Shown one piece after another: positions 1 through 11,640 of a stretch of DNA of 64,000 nt (the first letter of the stretch is position 1; each line of letters starts with the position of its first letter). The notes under the pieces are model-generated. The model was not told the origin of the DNA. It saw only the letters and a list, made by a program, of their open reading frames with translations, and did no database searches. Made by a program: the position numbers and the translations under genes. This DNA comes from Triglochin maritima (taxonomy: Eukaryota; Streptophyta; Magnoliopsida; Alismatales; Juncaginaceae): assembly GCA_963682175.1 (NCBI GenBank), contig OY821786.1, positions 31,923,501 through 31,987,500 on the forward strand. Direction: 5' to 3'.

Positions 1-2070
1 CTTTAGACTACAAAAGCCCTCTGGAACTCTCAAGGAAGAAAAAAATAAACCTTGATCATCTAAGGGTTTTTGGGTGCACTGCTTTTGTCCACATTCAAAG
101 AATCGACAAACTCGATAAAAATGTTGTAAAAACTGTCTTCCTTGGTTATTCCACGCTAAAAGAAGGATATAAATGCTATGATCCTATAAACCACAAACTT
201 TATATTTCTAGAAATGTAACCTTTATGGAACAAAAATCCTTCTTTCAAAATATCGGTGAAAAAGTCGATCATAGTGATTTTGTACTTCCCAATATTAATA
301 TCATGGAGGAAAACTGTGCTCCTTATAATGACTCGAGACAACTCGAGAATGTAAGACGGAATTCAGGGGGAGTCCACGACAATCATGGAGAAAGAGGGCG
401 CAGACAATCCACTCGACAAGCACAACCGCCCATCTGGTTACAAGACATTGTAACGAATCAGGTAACCTATCCCATTCAACACTTTGTGTCTTATGAGCAC
501 ATATCTCCTAAACACAGATCCTTTTGAAGTGCCATCTCTAAGGAATCAGAACCTGTACATTTTAAAGATGCTTGCAAAAGCCCAGTTTGGGTCAAAGCCA
601 TGCAAGAAGAAATAACTGCTCTCGAAAAAAACAATACATGGACACTTGTGACCACACCTAAAAATATAAAAACAGTAGGGGGTGCAAATGGATATACAAG
701 ATCAAATATAACAGTAACGGTACGATAGAACGCTACAAGGCTAGATTAGTCGCTAAAGGATTTACACAAACCTATGGTATCGATTACAAAGAAACATTTG
801 CTCTTGTTGCTAAAATGAACACTGTTAGAATTCTACTATCTATAGCAATAAATCAGGGATGAGATATGTATCAAATGGACGTCAAGAATGCCTTCCTCCA
901 AGGAGATTTACAAGAAGACGTCTACATGACCCTACCACCCGGCTACAATGAAACAGGTACGCATGTCTGCAAACTCAACAAGGCCATCTATGGACTTAAA
1001 CAGTCTCCAAGAGCATGGTATGTTAAACTTAGTCACTCTCTTAGATCTTTTAACTTTGTCAAAAGTACTGCTGATTCTTCTGTGTTTATTAAAAAATTTG
1101 ATGACTCCACCACTATTGTTCTTGTTTATGTTGAAGATATCATAATCACTGGTAATAATTGCCACGACATACAACTTGTCAAAAACTATCTCAAAGAAAG
1201 CTTTGATATTAAAGATCTTGGCAAACTTAGGTGCTTGGTAATGAATTAACTCATTCTAGTAAAGGATTGTTTCTCTCACAACGCAAATACACACTTGACC
1301 TCTTAAATGAAACTGGGAAATTAGGTTGCAAACCAATTAATACCCCCATGGAAGCAAATAAAAAAATCAATTTTGATGAAGGAGAACCTCTCGAGGATAT
1401 TAGTCACTTCCAAAGATTAGTTGGGAAACTTATATACCTCACTGTAACTCGACCTGATATCACATATGTTGTTAGTGTGATAAGTCAGTTTATGCATGCA
1501 CCTCGAACCAGTCATCTGAACCTCATTAACTGAATCCTTCGTTACTTGAAAGGATCCCCAGGTCAAGGGATTTGGATGAGAAAAAAACTCTTCTAACACT
1601 ATCATTGGTTATTCTGATGCAGATTGGGCTGATAGTAATGACCAGAAATCAACAATTGGCTATTGTACATTTTTGGGGGGAAATCTAGTCACATGACGCA
1701 GCGAAAAACAAAATATCGTTGCTCGCTCAAGTGTTGAAGCTGAATACATAGCCATGGCATCCACAACAATTGAACTCACATGGATCAAACAACTCCTACA
1801 TGACATGCACATTCAATGCACAACACCCATGAAAATGTACTGTGATAATAATGCTGCTAGGTACATCGCTTCTAATCCAGTATTTCACGAACGGACAAAG
1901 CATATTGAAGTCGATTGCCACTTCATTAGAGAGAAACTCCAAGCAGGGGAAATTATTACCCAATTTGTACACAGTTAAGACCAATTAGCTGACATCTTCA
2001 CCAAAGCCGTCAACAAAAATACTTTCCGTACTATTCTCGGCAAGTTGGGCTCCATCAACATCTTTACCCC
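1..2070 (+). pseudogene. Ty1/copia pol remnant (integrase C-term, RT, RNase H)
   Basis: Remains of a copia polyprotein. Pieces in order: the post-integrase linker (FLGYSTLKEGYKCYDP, about 140-185), the start of reverse transcriptase (about 560-850), the RT core with YQMDVKNAFLQGDL (868-910) and YGLKQSPRAW (about 988-1017), and RNase H (SDADWADS near 1615, SSVEAEYIAMAS near 1730-1760, ending ADIFTKAV near 2010). The YVDD catalytic box reads YVED near 1128, so the first active-site Asp pair is altered. Stops at about 526, 1247 and 1531, plus frameshifts near 680, break the frame. The 5' LTR, gag and most of integrase would lie left of the window. Copia identity is firm from RT and RNase H; the lineage is not determined. 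Confidence 0.9.
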
Positions 2071-2085
2071 CAACTTGAGGGGGAG

Positions 2086-2433
2086 TATCGAGGAAATCAA
2101 ATTTGACTCACATGGAAATCATTGCAATTCAGAATTATCATCATCAAAGCTATTGCCATATGAGTCACATCTCAAATCACATCCTAACTAGAAACACAAC
2201 CAAGCAAATGGAGCAACCACCAACGGTCAAAAGGAGCCTCCTTCAACGGCTCAATTAGCAGGCTAATCACTACTATATACTGTAAACATCTCTGTAATCA
2301 AAAGTAAATTTGATATTATTGAAAATAAAACCAAAAAGGAGAAAGACTCCAAAAATTCCACCATCCAATCTCGTCTGTTCTCTCAGACGAATTTGCTCAT
2401 CGTCATTGAATATTCTTCCGTCAAATTCTGATA
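2086..2433 (+). repeat. Copia 3' LTR preceded by polypurine tract
   Basis: Directly after the pol remnant lies a polypurine tract (TTGAGGGGGAG, 2075-2085), which normally abuts the 3' LTR. The LTR would start at 2086 with TATCGAGG (TG expected, one change) and end just before 2434, where a primer-binding-site sequence begins. A primer site after a 3' LTR is not expected in a simple element, so this block could be a shared LTR of two tandem elements. Boundaries are inferred from the tract and primer site only. Confidence 0.55.
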
Positions 2434-2444
2434 TGGTATCAGAG
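2434..2444 (+). other. Primer-binding-site-like sequence
   Basis: TGGTATCAGAG matches the plant initiator-Met tRNA 3' end complement used as primer site by many copia elements. It lies between one LTR-like block ending at 2433 and a second polypurine tract at 2526-2534. Confidence 0.6.
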
Positions 2445-2525
2445 TGGATCGATTGACGTGTGGGGTCCACTCCAACCTATATTGTTCACGCGTAGACACA
2501 GAGAAAAATTATCACGGTCACGCGT

Positions 2526-2660
2526 GCGGGGGAGTGTTGAGAAAATAGTCTCACATTGCTAAACACAAAAAATGTACAACACTCTATAATAAAGTTGAAT
2601 CCACCACCCTTCACCTAAGTACTTAGGTTTTGTTGAGGTGGTAGACCAACCAAAATTTAA
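2526..2660 (+). repeat. Polypurine tract and start of a second LTR (miniature-element-like)
   Basis: GCGGGGGAG (2526-2534) followed by TGTTGAGAAAATAG from 2535 looks like a polypurine tract plus LTR start. With the primer site at 2434 this gives an internal region of only about 100 bp with no coding, as in TRIM-type miniature elements. The 3' end of this LTR is not defined; 2660 is a rough limit. Confidence 0.45.
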
Positions 2661-4279
2661 TAGTTTGATTTCAGGATTGAATTGTCTGCGAATTGAAGAT
2701 TAAGTACCTGTATTCCCGAACTTGCCACAGGGACTGCTTGGAATATGCCATTTTCAACCCCCATTCATAAAGATGGGTAAGAAAGTTTGCAGCCACCAGA
2801 AAGGAGTGGGGAGAGTGGGGGGAGAGTTGTCGCAAGCTACAAGAAGATTTGAAATAATCTAGTGGTGTCCCGTTAATTATTACAGATGCACGTGAGGTTG
2901 AGATGCAAAGTTCTATCCAATTGCACCATTCGTATGGGCAACTTAGTGCTCGTAAGTTGGTCATCATGAATTCCAATCGATTTTGTCAAAGACTTTTTCA
3001 AAGCTTAATTTTAAAATATGTCATTGGTTTTTGTTTTTTGTCAACGAGTGAACCGTAATAATGTATCCAATATTTGTCTACCCTTTAGAAAGACATTTTG
3101 TGAAGGCAATATAGTATCTTTTGATGAAGTTGACAGTTGAGTGGTAACGATTGTTGCAATGATTTTGGAGGTATTATTAATAAGTGAAAAATGCTGCATG
3201 TTCTTAATTGTTTCGCTGGTGGCTGATTAGTAGCATATCATGTATTATATTCATGCTATATATCTTTAATTTTATCATAATATTGTGTTACTCGAGTATT
3301 TGTTGTTATATTTTAGGTATTAGGTAATAAAGAAAAGAAGAGAAAAAAGATCGAAATATGGAATGACTTAAATGAAACAAAATAGACCTTTCAGTCATAC
3401 ACAAGGACTCATCATCTGCAAGAGAGAATGACCTAGACGTAAGCCTGAAGGGACCAAATAGCAAACCAAAAAACTTCACACCATCATGAGGAGTATTTTG
3501 ACAATTAGATTCAGACACACACTCCAATAACCTATCCGAGTGCACCCAATGTAAATAATTGAAGCACTAAAGAAAATATACGAATATGAGTCCGATCCGA
3601 CAAAAGTGACCGTCGATTAGCGGTCGAAGATGCCAATTAGCGGTCCATTTTTCTCAGAATCTGAACTTGTTTCGCATGGATATGGATTATGTGTTTATGT
3701 CTATTCTGAGAATGTTTCATTAGTTCTACATCGGGGGATTGTCTACAGTTTCCTTTTTCATGTCTATAAATAGAACTATTCTTCCTTTGTAATTTAAGCA
3801 TTGTTTGATGGTCATTCTCTCTACTTGGAGTAAAGTCTTGAAGCAAAACTCAAGTGGAGAAGAATGTTGCTGGTAATGTGAGATATTAATAAAATAAATT
3901 TTCTTAGTTTCTTCTAATGTTGCATCTTTTAATGTTTTGCTTAGTTTTATTTTTTAATCTTAGAAGAATTAGTTAGAATGTTTTCTCTTCTTAATATACA
4001 TGTTAGTCTAATGAGTAGAGAGTAGATCCACCCCATTTGGGGTGGAGATGATGTAGATTATGTGATAGTGATGAGTTCTTTTATTTGTGTCATTATTTGC
4101 TAAATGTAGATCTATACTCGTAGCATGCTTAAACTTGTATTACATGAGATAATATCCACACTAGGTACTTATTTCATGCTAGTTTTTGAGTTTATGTTGG
4201 CGTTTGTAATGGTTTGATGGAAATAACTTGTTATGTATAAATCAATGTTTGGTGCACATTCACATAAATGATTTAGGTT
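2661..4279. other. Intergenic, probably old repeat sequence
   Basis: No gene recognised. TATAAATAG at 3765-3773, followed by an AT-rich stretch, could be a promoter of an old LTR. The phrase CACACTAGGTACTTATT occurs near 4150 and again near 10629, just beyond the other side of the copia element, so the copia insertion interrupted or sits next to an older short repeat. Confidence 0.4.
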
Positions 4280-4284
4280 GTATG

Positions 4285-5161
4285 TGTTGAAACAATTACA
4301 AATATGATCATGTAATACAGTGGGTTACATATGTCGAATAAATATTCCATAAGGATCCAGATAAAGCCAACATACAAAAACATGTAATGGAAAACAAGAA
4401 ACGAAGGAACATGAATCAGAAACGACCTCATAGACCGAGCCGTCGGAAGGCGACTTGCCTCAGAGAAAATATCGGCCCACATACCAGTGCGTTTGATGGT
4501 CTGCCGGTTTTCTCCCAGGATAGAACGGTCTCACCGTCGAACATGCGCACACCGGAGTCAACGGACCTCGAAAACAGCGCGTAACCTTGCAAGAATCAGA
4601 CGTTGAACAACTTTGGATTCGGGGAGGGGAAATCGCCGGAGAGGGACAGTTTCCGTTTCCGTAGAGATGATGGGAAAAATAGAACGTGTGTTTTTTTAGG
4701 AGGAAACTGTCATGATATATATATGTATTTATTCTTGTAACCGTCAAGGACTTAATTGCAAAAACAATTACCTTGAGGTCCAAAAATAAATACACCCATC
4801 ACCCTGAGGCTAAAGCCTCTAATTTCCCCCAAATCCCCCGCTGCCACGCCACGCCACGTCACGTCACGCCACGCCACGCCACGCCTCGCCTCGCCACGCC
4901 CCGACCCGGACCGGGACGGGACGGGACGGGCGCACGCGCGCGCGTGTGTGGAGAATTCTCTCCTCCTCTCTTTCCACCTACAAAGTGACAAGTGAATAAT
5001 ATGTTTATCAACATCCTTCAACTTGTTAGCTTTACCAATGTGGGACTAAAATGTAGAGGTGATCACATGGCACATGGGGCAATAGTTCTCGTCTTCATCT
5101 CAACATTGGATTTCTTCAATTGAGCTATTCATGGGCCTAGCCCAAACTCAATATTCCAACA
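4285..5161 (-). repeat. Copia LTR (element 3' LTR)
   Basis: 877-bp copy. Next to it inside the element is ATCCCCCAC (5162-5170), whose reverse complement is a G-rich polypurine tract. Contains a C-rich run of CACGCC/CACGTC units (about 4840-4905) and an ACGGG run (about 4914-4930), where it is longer than its partner. Confidence 0.95.
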
Positions 5162-5721
5162 ATCCCCCACAAATCCATTGTTGATCGAGCGACCAAACCT
5201 TGCAGCCTAGTGCTTTCAGTAATGGTACCGTTCGGGTTTGAACCACGACCTGAGTCCTTCAACTTTACCCCCACAGGAACTAAGTGAAACGAAGTCTTGA
5301 ACTTGAACCTTTTGTGTGGAGATGTCCATTGAGAACAACACTAAGCAGGTTATGCTGCAATCTACAGGGTTGATGCTTTACGGCCATGCATCTGTATCCT
5401 GTTTCATGAATGCTTTCAAGGAATGACCCCCATTCCTCTAATTGCGGCCACACAATTGCATTCACATAGTTGGGCTTCTCCAAAGATGCACTGCTAAGAT
5501 CTTGTCTCAAAGACTTGAACCCATTCAGAGTCTACACTCTTACTAAACTTGCAGTTTCAGCAACATATCCATTCTTTGGGGTATTGACACAGATACAATG
5601 TATGACCTACAATGTATCACCAATGAGTTGCACTTGACTCACTCAAGAACTTGTTATTACCGCATTGAACCAACTTCGTGGGATCTCCACTCAGATTGGT
5701 TGGGTTGCCACTCTAGATGAG
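5162..5721 (-). other. Copia 3' internal non-coding region
   Basis: About 560 bp between the RNase H stop codon (5722-5724) and the 3' LTR. Ends in a polypurine tract. No open frame with recognisable content. Confidence 0.7.
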
Positions 5722-7757
5722 TCATGTAATGGGTCTCAGTCTCATCCCCAACTTGGATTTCAGAACTTGAACTAGATCAAGTCCTTTGGTGAAAGGATCA
5801 GCTGTATTGTCTTTGGTACCAACAAAATCAACAACTATCACCCTTTCCGAGATCAATTCCCTTACAGACTTCAGTCTGACTTGGATGTGTCTCCTTTGTT
5901 TGTGGTTATACTTTGAGCTTCTTAACTTTGCAATAGTAGTCATACTATCACAATGTACAGATATTGCAGGAACTGGTTTGCTAGTCATTGGCAATTCAGA
6001 AAGGAGTCCTTTCAGCCATTCAACTTCCATTCCACTTGTATCCAAAGCACAAAGTTCAGCCTCAAATGTAGATCGAGACAATATGGTCTGTTTTTTAGAC
6101 CTCCAGGAGACTGCGCCTCCACCCAGAGTAAAAACATACCCTGTAACACCGTTACTCCCAGAGTTTTTGGCTATCCAGCTTGCATCACTGTACCCTTCTA
6201 GTACAGCTGGGAATTTCCCATAATGCAGCCCAAGGGTAGAAGTACCCTTCAAGTACTTAAGTACTCTATCCAAAGCCTCCCAGTGAGTACGATCAGGACA
6301 ACTTGTGTATCTACTAAGTTTGCTCATCGAGAATGAAATATCTGGTCGTGTGCAATTTGCAAGATACATCAAGCTACCTATAATCTGAGAATATCTCAGT
6401 TGTGAAACTGGAACACCACTCTTGTTCTTGTACAAAGGTTTTGATGAATCATATGGGGTTTTCACAGATCTACAATTCGTATAGCCAAATCTCTCAAGAA
6501 TCTTCTCAACATAGTGAGATTGAGATATGGAAATACCATCAACTGACCTAGTCAGTTTGATACCCAAGATCACATTTGCAACACCCATATCCTTCATCTC
6601 AAACTTAGTACACAAGAAGGACTTAGTTTCATGTATTATATTCAAATTAGATCCAAACAGTAAAATGTCATCAACATATAAACACAATGCAATACACGCA
6701 TTACTTTGAACTTTGCAATAGACACATTTATCAGAATCAATAACCTGGAATCCAAATGATAATATAATTTTGTCAAATTTCTCATGCCAAGCTTTTGGGG
6801 CTTGTTTAAGTCCATAAAGAGACTTAACAAGTTTACAAACTTTGTTCTCGTTTCCAGAAGCTACAAATCCTTCAGGTTGGTCCATATAAATTTCTTCTTC
6901 AAGGTCACCATGAAGAAAAGCAGTTTTTACATCCATTTGATGGATTGTAAAATCATATACAGACGCCAATGCCAAGAGCACTCGGATAGTAGTCATACGA
7001 GACACTGGAGAATAGGTATCGAAATAGTCTATTCCTTCATTTTGTTTAAACCCTTTGGCAACTAATCTGGCTTTATACTTATCAATGGAATCATCTGGTT
7101 TTAATTTCTTTTTGAATATCCATTTACATCCGATTGTTGAACAACCTGGAGGAAGATTTACCAACTCCCATGTCCCATTAGAGACAATAGAGTCCATCTC
7201 GACCTTAACTGCATCTTTCCAATGCTTTGCTTCAGATGAAGCCATAGCATCCTTGAAAGTGTTAGGATCACCCTCGATGTGGTATGTGATAAAATCACTT
7301 CCCAAATCCTTAGCAATTCGAGAATGTTTGCTCTTTCTAGGTTCAATTTCAACTTGAGTTTGAGAAGACTCAAAATCGGGAATAGACAAATCTGCCCCCA
7401 CATTTGTCATCCTTTCCACATGCTCGTGGATGGAACCAGACGTAGAGGGATCAACTGAAGAAGAAACTTGTTGAGGAACTCCAGATTTCATAGGAAATAC
7501 ATCCTCAAAAAATGTGGCATCACGAAATTCAACAATTGTGTTAACATCTATGCCAGATATCTCGGACTTGATTACCAAAAATCTGTACGCATAGCTATTA
7601 ATCACATATCCGATAAATATTGCATCAATAGTCTTGGGACCAAGCTTTTTCCTCTTATGTTCAGGGATTAACACTTTTCCAAGACAACCCCAAACTTTAA
7701 GATATTTAAGGCTAGGTTTTCGACCACACCAGAGTTCGAATGGACTAACTATCCTCC
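5722..7757 (-). pseudogene. Copia reverse transcriptase and RNase H
   Basis: Longest surviving pol piece, open to the stop at 5722-5724. It begins upstream of the ATG at 7672-7674, in the integrase C-terminal linker (SPFELWCGRKP ... WGCLGKV). RT motifs are intact: MDVKTAFLHGDLEEEIYM, YGLKQAPKAWHEKF and the YVDD active site (near 6680). RNase H follows: GYSDASWI near 6190 and SRSTFEAELCALD near 6060, ending ADPFTKGLDLVQ. Both catalytic domains look intact. They are severed from gag and integrase by the upstream frameshift and stop, so expression as a polyprotein is lost. Confidence 0.88.
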
Positions 7758-8768
7758 TTATGTTTCTGAGGAACTTTATTCAGAATATGGCAAGCCGTAT
7801 TCAAAGCTTCTCTCCACATATATTTGGGTAATCCTGAACTCTCTAATAATGCATTAATCATATCAGATAATGTTCTATTTTTTCGTTCAGCAATTCCGTT
7901 AGATTATGGAGAATACGGCGCCGTCACCTCATGAACTATGCCAGAATCCTGACACACTTGTTCAAACAGGTTGGACGTATATTCACCACCTCTATCAGAT
8001 CTCAACCTCTTAAGTTTCTTTTCAGTTTGTGTCTCTGCTTCATTCTTAAAAATAAGAAACTTAGATAACGCTTCATCTTTACTTTTCAAAAGATAAACAT
8101 AGCAATATTTTGAACTATCATCAATGAAAGTGATAAAATATTTCTTTTTATCCTTAGTTAACATGCCATTGAATTCACAAGTATCAGTGTGTACTAAATC
8201 TAAAATACTAGTATTTCTAGTCACAGAATGAAACGGTCTTTTTGGTTGTTTAGCTTGTACACACACTTGACATTTTTTATTCTCAATAGCATACCTAGGA
8301 ATCATATTTAAATTCATCATTCTTTTCAAACATTGATAATTCACATGTCCTAAACGTTTATGCCAAACATCACCAGATTCAATGGAATAAACAACAGGAG
8401 AAGACACATCTTTAACAGAAATAGCATTGCGATTATAAAAAGCAGGTTCAACATGAATTAAAAAAGCACCACAAGACAAGTACCCCTTGCCAATAAAAGT
8501 ATCAGAAAGAGTAATCACAACTTTGTTACATTTAAATGTTACTTCATAACCCTCAACTACCAGACACGGACCACTAATAATATTACGACGAACAGCAGGC
8601 ACATGATGCGTCCTGTGCAGAGAAAGAACTCGTCCTGAAGGTAACTTCAAGTCGATACGTCCAATTCCAAGCACCTTTGCAACATTCCCATTGGCCATCG
8701 CTACAGATCTACGATCAACAGGCTGGTAAGAGACAAACATGGACTTGTCAGCACATACATGCACATTA
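7758..8768 (-). pseudogene. Copia protease C-term and integrase
   Basis: Frame open from about 8768 to a stop at about 7901, then traceable to about 7758. The gag-pre-integrase zinc-binding region (VWHKRLGHVNY ... CQVCVQAKQ, about 8260-8370) and the integrase core are clear: first catalytic Asp in LVHTDTCEFNG (near 8180), second in LRSDRGGEYTS (near 7990), Glu in NGIAERKNRT just past the stop (near 7880). The stop falls between the second Asp and the Glu (PYSP*SNG) and looks like a C-to-T change. A second frameshift near 7757 separates this part from RT. The copy cannot make working integrase. Confidence 0.85.
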
Positions 8769-9729
8769 CCCCAGTGTCAACCAACCACTCACGTGGTTCA
8801 TAAATGGAAAAAACATGAGGATTAACAGAAACAAACTTACTGTTGGTCTCATCCACCTCGGTCAATACATTGACCTGTGGAGTCGATTCAGTGGTACCTT
8901 GTTGGCGTTTGGCTTTCTTGGATGGACAATCCTTAGCCCAATGCCCAACCTGTCCACAATTCCAACATGGTTTGTTTGTTGGCCTTTTCTGGATTTTGAC
9001 CTTGGGTTTAGTCTTATTAATAGGTTGTGGTTTTCCTTTAAAATGTGACTTAGATGAGGATCCAATTAATACGTTTGCCTTTGGTTGGAACTCTACCGGC
9101 ATCACTGGTTTTTCACCCCGATGTTCCTCCTCGATTGCAATAGCAACCATGAGGTCATCCATAGTCAGTTTTCCTCTCCTATACTTTAGAGACATCCCGA
9201 AGTCCTCCCAGGATCGAGGGAACTTCTCAATAATTGACATTACCAGAAACTTCCCCGGAAGCTTCATGTCAGCCTCTTTTAAGCCATGGATTAGAATCAT
9301 AAACTGATGAGCTTGTTCAGTAACCGACTTGCTTTCCACCATTTGAAACTTCAGGAATTTTCCAACATAATACTTTTCATGACCTAAGTCCTCAGTATTA
9401 TATTTTTTATCCAACTCATCCCATAAATCTTTTGCAGTCACAGAAGCAGAGGAGGACGAACTATAAACATCGAAGAGCATGTTGGACAAAGCCAACAGAA
9501 TGCAACCTCGACATAATTTGTCCTTCTCTATCCACAGATCTTGTGCTGCTTTGATTTGGGGATCTTCAGTTTCAGAAAGTGGGAAAGCCTTTTCAATTAC
9601 GTCAACTAAACCAATAGCGGTCAACCAGATCTTCATACGTTGTTGCCAACATTTGAAATTCTGCCCGGAAAATTTTTCTGGCATGCCTGACATGTCCACT
9701 TTTGGCGCAAACGAATTATTAGACGACAT
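8701..9729 (-). pseudogene. Copia gag and start of protease
   Basis: Starts at the ATG at 9727-9729, 25 bp inside the 5' LTR; the open frame continues upstream into the LTR, but this ATG fits gag best (MSSNNSFAPKVDMSG). Gag core features include FSGQNFKCWQQRMKIWL and the RNA-binding zinc knuckle CWNCGQVGHWAKDC (near 8925-8966). The protease motif WLVDTG follows near 8770. Immediately after it the frame is lost by a single-base frameshift, so the frame ends at 8701 with unrelated residues while the next pol segment continues in another frame. Gag itself (roughly the first 300 codons) looks intact and could still form particles with proteins supplied in trans. Confidence 0.85.
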
Positions 9730-9753
9730 AATTAACAATATTTTCTCTGAGAT

Positions 9754-10596
9754 TGTTGAAACAATTACAAATATGATCATGTAATACAGTAGGTTACATA
9801 TGTCGAATAAATATTCCATAAGGATCCAGATAAAGCCAACATACAAAAACATGTAATGGAAAACAAGAAACGAATGAACATGAATCAGAAACGACCTCAT
9901 AGACCGAGCCGTCGGAAGGCGACTTGCCTCAGAGAAAATATCGGCCCACATACCAGTGCGTTTGATGGTCTGCCGGTTTTCTCCCAGGATAGAACGGTCT
10001 CACCGTCGAACAGGCGCACACCGGAGTCGACGGACCTCGAAAACAGCGCGTAACCTCGCAAGAATCAGACGTTGAACAACTTTGGATTCGGGGAGGGGAA
10101 ATCGCCGGAGAGGGACGGTTTCCGTTTCCGTAGAGATGATGGGAAAAATAGAACGTGTGTTTTTTTTAGGAGGAAACTGTCATGATATATATATGTATTT
10201 ATTCTTGTAAACGTCAAGGACTTAATTGCAAAAACAATTACCTTGAGGTCCAAAAATAAATACACCCATCACCCTGAGGCTAAAGCCTCTAATTTCCCCC
10301 AAATCCCCCGCTGCCACGTCACGCCACGCCATGCCCCGACCCGGACCGGGACGGGACGGGACGGGCGCACGCGCGCGCGTGTGTGGAGAATTCTCTCCTC
10401 CTCTCTTTCCACCTACAAAGTGACAAGTGAATAGTATGTTTATCAACATCCTTCAACTTGTTAGCTTTACCAATGTGAGACTAAAAGGTAGAGGTAAGCA
10501 CATGGCACATGGGGCAATAGTTCTCATCTTCATCTCAACATTGGATTTCTTCAATTGAGCTATTCATGGGCCTAGCCTAAACTCAATATTCCAACA
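9754..10596 (-). repeat. Copia LTR (element 5' LTR)
   Basis: 843-bp partner of the LTR at 4285-5161, nearly identical over its whole length. The CACGCC-type run (about 10312-10335) is contracted. Inside the element it is followed by CTCAGAGAAAATATTG in the minus sense; a canonical initiator-Met primer site is not obvious. The gag start codon lies only 25 bp inside. Confidence 0.95.
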
Positions 10597-10601
10597 GTAT
10601 G

Positions 10602-11155
10602 TAGGATTAATTGATGCTCTAACGGTCACACTAGGTACTTATTGCATGCCTGACAATCTAGGTTGTATGTTTGGTTCACATTCACATTGAAGAAGTAAAA
10701 ATTGTATACGTTTGGTCCTCGGCATTTGTTAGGTGCCACTCCGAAAACTGCATTTTTGCTTTCCGTGGTCGTGGAGGGCGCATTAACTGATTGGCTCTTG
10801 TATTTTTTTAATCACACTACCCCAGTCATTTGAAACTTTTTGTCTTTTTTGCGTTAAAAATATGTTCATAGATCATAGTGGCTCACAATTTACTTTGACA
10901 TCTCAATTTGGGAGTGATTAAGTTGTCCTCGTATGAAAACGGAGGCAATTTTGTTATGCCCGCGGCGCTCATTGGCAAGTTTTTGGAAAAATTTAATGTT
11001 TTAGTCACTTTTCTTAGCCCAATTCATGGAACGTTGTTTCCAATGGCTCTGAAAGTCGTCAAGGGTAAATTCGTGTGGTTGTTTAAGGGATTTCCTCAGT
11101 GTTCTTTCTGTGTTATGAAGTCAAGAAACCTAATCTTTTTGGACAAAAAGTACGG
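10602..11155. other. Spacer between copia element and MULE-A
   Basis: No recognised gene. A 91-codon open frame at 10908-11183 (+) begins MGVIKLSSYENGG; I do not recognise it. It runs past the 10-bp TSD into MULE-A, so it is unlikely to be a real gene. Confidence 0.5.
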
Positions 11156-11165
11156 TTTGTTCTTC

Positions 11166-11640
11166 GAAAAAATTTCAAAATAGAATTTTTTTTGTGCCAA
11201 AATAGACTTTCATTAGAAGTATTTTTCAAACTAGACCCGCTGCCACCACGTTGTGACACGTGGTGGTGACGTGTTTTGTTTTTTTGTGCATAGAGAACTC
11301 GGCATCACCAGTGCCGAGTTCTCCCAAGAAGAACTCGGCACGGGTGATGTCGAGTTCTACTTGATTTTTTATTGGTCAACACTTGAAACATTTTCACTCA
11401 GGAGGTGATAAAATAGAACTCGACACTCCCAGTGCCGAGATCTATTTAAGAAACTTCTCTTGGCGCTCATATCGTGCATGAGACGGTTGACGCGCTAGGA
11501 GAACAATTTCTTAAATAGAACTCGGCATCCTAGATGCCGATTTCTAAAGGAAGAACTCGGCGTTACGAACGTCGAGTTCACTTAAAAAAGTGAACTCGGC
11601 GTTACTAACGCCGAGTTCCGTCGGGCTATAAAAGCAGCCC
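11166..11640 (+). repeat. MULE-A left TIR with hairpin units
   Basis: Long TIR holding several palindromes of the form GAACTCGGCA...TGCCGAGTTC (first at 11295-11321, others near 11331, 11415, 11518, 11555 and 11592). Stems are about 10 bp with loops of 5-8 nt, in sequence otherwise AT-rich. Some units are imperfect. Confidence 0.85.
11627..11634 (+). promoter_or_regulatory. TATA box at the tip of a palindrome
   Basis: TATAAAAG lies in the loop of an inverted repeat (CGTCGGGCT ... AGCCCGACG, 11619-11644) at the inner edge of the left TIR, about 700 bp before the PMD exon. The position fits a TIR-borne promoter, as in MuDR-type elements. Confidence 0.55.

Larger units (their letters stand above)
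4285..10596 (-). mobile_element. Full-length Ty1/copia retrotransposon with TSD
   Basis: A complete element of 6312 bp on the minus strand. LTRs are 4285-5161 (3' LTR in element sense) and 9754-10596 (5' LTR). Both begin TGTTG and end CAACA. The 5-bp TSD GTATG is perfect at 4280-4284 and 10597-10601. Gene order on the minus strand is gag, protease, integrase, RT, RNase H. By eye about 14 substitutions separate the LTRs over roughly 800 aligned bases (about 1.7%), plus an indel of about 35 bp in an ACGCC-rich tract, so insertion was fairly recent. The coding region is nevertheless broken three times (see its parts), so this copy is non-autonomous. LTRs, TSD and domain order all agree. Confidence 0.95.

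Noticed and set aside
4460..4988. Open frames inside the copia LTR (for example 4460-4795 and 4752-5021 on minus, 4387-4584 on plus)
   Set aside because: They lie fully in the LTR, recur in the partner LTR, and translate GC-rich repeats; no domain.
9730..9951. Upstream extension of the gag frame into the LTR
   Set aside because: The frame stays open, but the ATG at 9727-9729 begins typical gag sequence; the extension is LTR DNA.
11295..11615. Spaced palindromes resembling a CRISPR array
   Set aside because: Units differ, spacing is irregular, context is a plant MULE TIR, and no cas genes exist.
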